NCBI RefSeq assembly: GCF_006337085.1
Contig: NZ_CP040882.1
Coordinates: 558,001 to 622,000 of the forward strand
Length of the DNA stretch: 64,000 bases
Direction of reading: 5' to 3'
DNA from: Sutterella faecalis
GTDB lineage: Bacteria > Pseudomonadota > Gammaproteobacteria > Burkholderiales > Burkholderiaceae_F
Shown: positions 60,640-64,000 of the stretch, piece by piece
How positions within the stretch are numbered: position 1 is the first letter of the stretch
Layout: the number at the start of each line of letters is the position of its first letter
Program-made: the position numbers and the translations under genes
The notes under the pieces: model-generated
What the model saw: only the letters and a program-made list of their open reading frames with translations
Told to the model about the DNA's origin: nothing
Databases searched by the model: none

Positions 60640-60681
60640 CAAAGCTCCCGCCTTCAATCCGGAAAGCGGGAGCTTTTTTCT
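60640..60681 (+). terminator. Terminator of the porin/SGNH genes
   Basis: AAAGCTCCCG/CGGGAGCTTTTTTC with an inner CCTT/AAGG pairing and T6. Confidence 0.88.
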
Positions 60682-60722
60682 GAGGAGGCCAAGCGCCGTC
60701 CTCAGAGAGGATGCGCGTTTAA

Positions 60723-61679
60723 TTACGCCTTCTTCTGAGCTTCGATGATCTTCGAGATCTCCTCAATATCGCGCGGGAGCGTGCGGCAGCAGCCGCCGAT
60801 GCAGAGAGCGCCCGTCTTTTCCCAGAGCGGCACGAAGTGCTGCCAGGAGGGTTCGTGCGGACCCTGCGCGTGCCAGGTCTTCGTCCCCGGATCGTAGGTT
60901 TCCCCAGAATTCGGATAGACGACGAGGGGCTTCTTCGTCTTCGCACGCATCTTTTGGAGTGCGGGCTCCACCCATTCGCGCTTCACGCAGTTGAGGCCGA
61001 AGGCTTCAACCTGGGGGTTGGCGTCGAGCACCTCGGCGAGCTTTTCTGGCGACGTGCCGTCGGGCATCGCCTCGCCGTCCTTCAGCGTCACCGTCACCCA
61101 GCAGGTGATGTCGCGCTTTTCGATCATCGAGAGAATTGCCTCAATTTCGTCGAGCCTCGGCTGCGTTTCGATCGCGAGGATGTCCGCGCCCCCGTCAAGG
61201 AGCGCATTGAGGCGAAGCTCATGGAACTTCACGTATTCGTCGCGCGTGAGGCTGTAGGCGCCCGTGTATTCGCTGCCGTCGGCGAGATAAGCGCCGTAAG
61301 GGCCGATCGCGCCCGCAATGATGAGGTCGCCCGGAAGCCAGTCCGGGTGCTCGAGGAGCACGTCGTTCTTCGCTTCACGCGCGAGCTCGGCGCTCCTGCG
61401 GATGTAGCCCGCCGTCGCCTCGCGCGAAAAGCCTTTTGCGCCGAACCCTGCTTCCGTCGCCTGATAGGAGTCCGTGATGGCGGCGTTCGCCCCGGCTTCG
61501 AAATAGCGGCGATGCACCTCGCGCACGTATTCAGGATGCTCGATCAGCGCGCGGGCGCTCCAGAGCGAGTCGTTCAGAACCATGCCGAGCGATTCGAGGG
61601 CGGTCGACATGGCGCCGTCAATGATGAGCGCGCCGCGGCGCTCAATGATTTCGGCCATCGGGTGACGAGTGGGGATCAT
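60723..61679 (-). CDS. mmuM: Homocysteine S-methyltransferase
   Basis: 318 aa. Zinc ligands are visible as GLNC (near residue 230) and the C-terminal GGCCRTLP. The N-terminal LIIDGAMSTALE and DSYQATEAGF segments match MmuM. It makes methionine from homocysteine and S-methylmethionine or SAM. Its position next to MetQ genes fits a methionine-supply group. The start at 61,679 is one option; ATG at 61,658 (MAEIIERRG) is also possible. Confidence 0.9.
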   Translation of the reverse strand: MIPTRHPMAEIIERRGALIIDGAMSTALESLGMVLNDSLWSARALIEHPEYVREVHRRYFEAGANAAITDSYQATEAGFGAKGFSREATAGYIRRSAELAREAKNDVLLEHPDWLPGDLIIAGAIGPYGAYLADGSEYTGAYSLTRDEYVKFHELRLNALLDGGADILAIETQPRLDEIEAILSMIEKRDITCWVTVTLKDGEAMPDGTSPEKLAEVLDANPQVEAFGLNCVKREWVEPALQKMRAKTKKPLVVYPNSGETYDPGTKTWHAQGPHEPSWQHFVPLWEKTGALCIGGCCRTLPRDIEEISKIIEAQKKA

Positions 61680-61756
61680 GGATTTTCTCCGAAAAAGAAA
61701 TGCATCACGCGGATTTGAATCCTGGAGGACAGAATGTCCGGAAATTCTAGCCTGCA

Positions 61757-61800
61757 GCGAAAAAAGCGCCGCTCATTATTCTGAACGACGCTTTTTCTGC
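61757..61800 (-). terminator. Terminator of metQ copy 2
   Basis: On the minus strand AAAAAGCGTCG pairs with CGGCGCTTTTTT around TTCAGAATAATGAG; T6 follows. Confidence 0.8.
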
Positions 61801-61826
61801 TTTTCAGGCTGCCTGGAATCAGAAGC

Positions 61827-62702
61827 TCACTTCTGGGCTTCCCAGGCAGGGAGGATCTGGCCGTTGAACTTGCCGCGGATGAATTCGGCAACTTCAGGCG
61901 ACTGATAGGCCTTGACGAACGCCTTCACGGGTTCGCTCTCGACATTATCCGGACGGGCGGCAATGATGATGAGGGCGAAGGGCGCATCAAAGGATTCAAA
62001 GTAGAAGCCCTGCTTCTTCACGTCGAGGCCGCCAGAAACGGCGTAGTTCATCGGCACGCAGGCGATGTCGAGGTCGCTGATGCTGATCGGAAGCTGCGCG
62101 GCCTCGAGCTCGACGAGCTGAAGATTCTTCGGGTTCTCCGCGACGTCGTGCACGGTCGGGAGCGCCGGAGCGCCTTCCTTCACCTTGACGAGACCGGCCT
62201 TCTCAAGAAGGATGATGGCGCGGCCGCCGTTCGAGGGATCGTTCGGGATGGCAACCTTCGCGCCCTCAGGGATTGCGTCAAGCGCATGGATCTTGTTCGA
62301 ATAGAGGCCCATCGGCTGAACCACCGCCTTGGCGGCGACGACAAGATTCGTGCCCTTCTGGCGGTTGAAGTTCTGAAGGAACGGCTCATGTTGATAGACC
62401 GCGATGTCGAGCTGCTTTTCGGCGAGCGCGGTATCGGGGGTGATGTAGTCGGTGAATTCAACGACCTCAACGTCGAGACCGTTCTTTTTGGCGACTTCAG
62501 CGGCCTTCGTCACAATGTCCGCGTGGGGGCCGGCCGTCACGGCGACCTTCACCTTCGCAGGACCCGCGGCCTTGGGCGCGGCAGAGGAAGCAGCGGCGGC
62601 GGGCGCCTTTTCATCGGCCTTGCCGCAGGCGGCGAGGAAGGGAGCCGCGGCAAAGGCGGCGGCGAGAGCAACGGAGCGCTTGAGGAATACACGTTTCTGC
62701 AT
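61827..62702 (-). CDS. MetQ/NlpA-family lipoprotein (copy 2)
   Basis: 291 aa. Lipobox FLAAC near residue 26, an Ala/Pro linker, then the NlpA fold: VKVAVTAGPHADIVTKAAEVA, VVEFTDYITPDTALAEKQLDIAVYQHEPFL, VAIPNDPSNGGRAIILLEKAGLV, ENPKNLQLVELEAAQLP. It would bind methionine or a related ligand at the membrane. The start at 62,702 gives a proper signal; the longer upstream frame does not. It lies upstream of mmuM on the same strand but separated by a terminator. Confidence 0.92.
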   Translation of the reverse strand: MQKRVFLKRSVALAAAFAAAPFLAACGKADEKAPAAAASSAAPKAAGPAKVKVAVTAGPHADIVTKAAEVAKKNGLDVEVVEFTDYITPDTALAEKQLDIAVYQHEPFLQNFNRQKGTNLVVAAKAVVQPMGLYSNKIHALDAIPEGAKVAIPNDPSNGGRAIILLEKAGLVKVKEGAPALPTVHDVAENPKNLQLVELEAAQLPISISDLDIACVPMNYAVSGGLDVKKQGFYFESFDAPFALIIIAARPDNVESEPVKAFVKAYQSPEVAEFIRGKFNGQILPAWEAQK

Positions 62703-62919
62703 GATTGAAAAATCCGGTTCTGTAGTGGGTAAGCGAGGGCGGGCGCATCCGCGCCGGCGTGGTCTGCTGCCGGGGCGGGGCCTCAGGCCCGGGATTAGAA
62801 AGAACGGATCCGCGACCCGTTTCGAAATCATGCCTGACGCCATCGCGTCCGGCCGGGGAAAGTGATGCACTGCAGGTAATACCGCAAGGCGAATGAGACA
62901 ATTGAAATGCCTTCATGCC

Positions 62920-62964
62920 AAAGAAAAGCCTCCCCGCCGCCATTAAGGTTCGGGAAGGCTCTGC
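62920..62964 (-). terminator. Terminator of metQ copy 3
   Basis: On the minus strand AGCCTTCCCG pairs with CGGGGAGGCT (a 1-base mismatch), followed by TTTCTTT. Confidence 0.75.
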
Positions 62965-63002
62965 GAATCAACGCGCTTAAAAGAAATCAAGCGGTCAGAA
63001 GA

Positions 63003-63836
63003 TCAGAAAGTCGGAAGCAGCGACCCCTGGTACTTCTCTTCAATGAATTTCCGGAGTTCGGGCGAATTCATGAGTTCCTTCAGGGTCTGGATTTCCGGGC
63101 GCGAAGCTTCGCCCGCGCGGATCGCGACCACATTGGCGTAGGGCGAATCCTTCGCTTCGATGGCGATCGAGTCCTTCACGGGATTGAGCCCGGCGCCGAG
63201 CGCAAAGTTGCAGTTGATGACGCCCATGGCAACGTCGTCGAGCGAACGCGGAAGCTGCGCGGCCTCGACCTCAATGATCTTCAAGTTCTTCGGATTTTCA
63301 ACAATGTCGGCAGGCGTCACGAATAAGTTATTCGGGTCGTTGAGCTTGATGAGCCCCAGGTGCTGCAGAAGCAGAAGCGCGCGGCCGCCGTTCGTCGGGT
63401 CGTTCGGAATCGAAACCGAGGCGCCGTCGGGAATCGCCTTCGGGTCCTTCAGGGTCTTCGAGTAGACCGCAATCGGCGCGATGAAGACGGGCACAAGGCT
63501 TTCGAGCCTGAGGTTGTGCTGCTTCATGAAGTCGTCGAGGTAGGGCTTATGCTGGAAGAAGTTCGCATCGAGCGACTTGTCGGCAAGCGCCATGTTGGGC
63601 TGGATGTAGTCGGAGAATTCCACGACCTTGAGCTCAACGCCCTTTTCGGTGAATCTGGGCTTCAGGAAATTCATGATGTCGCCGCCCGGCACGGGAGAAA
63701 CGCCGATGGTGAGCGTCTTCGCGGCCGACGCCTCTTTGGGCGCCGCCGCCTCGTCCTTCCCGCCGCATCCGGCGAGGCTGAAGGCGATGCCGGCTGCAAC
63801 GCAAAGCGCGGCAAAAGGTTTCAATTGCTTAAACAT
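63003..63836 (-). CDS. MetQ/NlpA-family lipoprotein (copy 3)
   Basis: 277 aa. Lipobox SLAGC near residue 23, then LTIGVSPVPGGDIMNFLKPRF, VVEFSDYIQPNMALADKSLDANFFQHKPYL and VSIPNDPTNGGRALLLL. It is closer to copy 1 (SPVPxxDIMNFLKP, VIxxNFALxAGLxPxKDSIAIE, EEKYxGxxLPTF) than to copy 2, so copies 1 and 3 are probably an older duplication. No ATPase or permease gene is in the window. Sequence from 63,837 to the right edge shows only a leader region. Confidence 0.92.
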   Translation of the reverse strand: MFKQLKPFAALCVAAGIAFSLAGCGGKDEAAAPKEASAAKTLTIGVSPVPGGDIMNFLKPRFTEKGVELKVVEFSDYIQPNMALADKSLDANFFQHKPYLDDFMKQHNLRLESLVPVFIAPIAVYSKTLKDPKAIPDGASVSIPNDPTNGGRALLLLQHLGLIKLNDPNNLFVTPADIVENPKNLKIIEVEAAQLPRSLDDVAMGVINCNFALGAGLNPVKDSIAIEAKDSPYANVVAIRAGEASRPEIQTLKELMNSPELRKFIEEKYQGSLLPTF

Positions 63837-64000
63837 AGTGCTTCCTCAAAATCCAGGTGTCCGGACCCGAAGCAGCTGAGGCCCTGAGTCCGGGAATATC
63901 CGATTTGATTCAGAATACCAACGGAAGGCGCGCCGCGCCTAAGCAAAACACCCGATGAGACGCCGCTGCGGGCGGGCTTCCCTCTGGTTTTCAGGCCGTA

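Overview
The window looks like chromosomal DNA from an anaerobic or microaerophilic gut betaproteobacterium of the Sutterellaceae type. This is an inference from protein style, not from a marker gene. The signs are a GC-rich backbone, a Neisseria/Burkholderia-type porin, FadL, Cu/Zn SodC, several Tat-exported flavin reductases without fused haem domains, a BisC-type molybdoenzyme, and repeated MetQ lipoproteins. No rRNA, tRNA or CRISPR array was recognised.

Layout. 1-5,600: WYL regulator; then an argininosuccinate-lyase-like enzyme and a DcuC carrier, divergent from a LysR regulator, a module that would release and move fumarate-type C4 acids. 5,600-8,300: AT-rich island with a PD-(D/E)XK-nuclease/TM/OB-fold protein paired with a secreted OB-fold paralogue, then an orphan RelB antitoxin lying between intact sodC and a decayed copy of sodC's 3' end. 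8,300-16,200: sodC, a small helical secreted protein, an M20 amidohydrolase, a large SWIM-SNF2 helicase, and a VWA-OmpA protein. 16,200-20,200: an autotransporter whose AT-rich passenger is split by a frameshift. 20,800-23,900: an exported M20 peptidase, a free M20 dimerisation-domain protein, and mutM. 24,000-31,800: minimal cellulose operon bcsA-bcsB-bcsZ-bcsG (no bcsC, bcsQ or bcsE here); the 5' end of bcsG is out of frame at an A7 tract. 32,000-33,800: D-2-hydroxyacid dehydrogenase and phd-doc.

33,800-46,500 is the respiratory centre. Four Tat-type flavin reductases lie here, one cut in two by an insertion sequence. A PhnD-like sensor kinase and a FixJ-type regulator sit directly behind the first, and queF sits between the broken copy and the last two. 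The four differ at the two arginines that define fumarate reductase, so they probably reduce different substrates. 46,600-50,100: decayed Fic gene and a cytoplasmic BisC-type molybdoenzyme.

50,400-56,730 is a pile-up of mobile DNA behind a metQ gene: an IS1634-type element in its terminator, a DUF4143 ATPase, a decayed copy of the metQ tail with its terminator, and a group IIC intron inserted after that terminator. 56,750-64,000: FadL, porin, SGNH hydrolase, homocysteine methyltransferase, and two more MetQ lipoproteins without MetN or MetI.

Most promising for new biology: the nuclease/OB-fold pair; the IS1202-like element, with about 15 subterminal repeats at one end and a highly folded 3' region; and the two independent cases of an accessory gene trapped between a gene and a decayed copy of its own tail.
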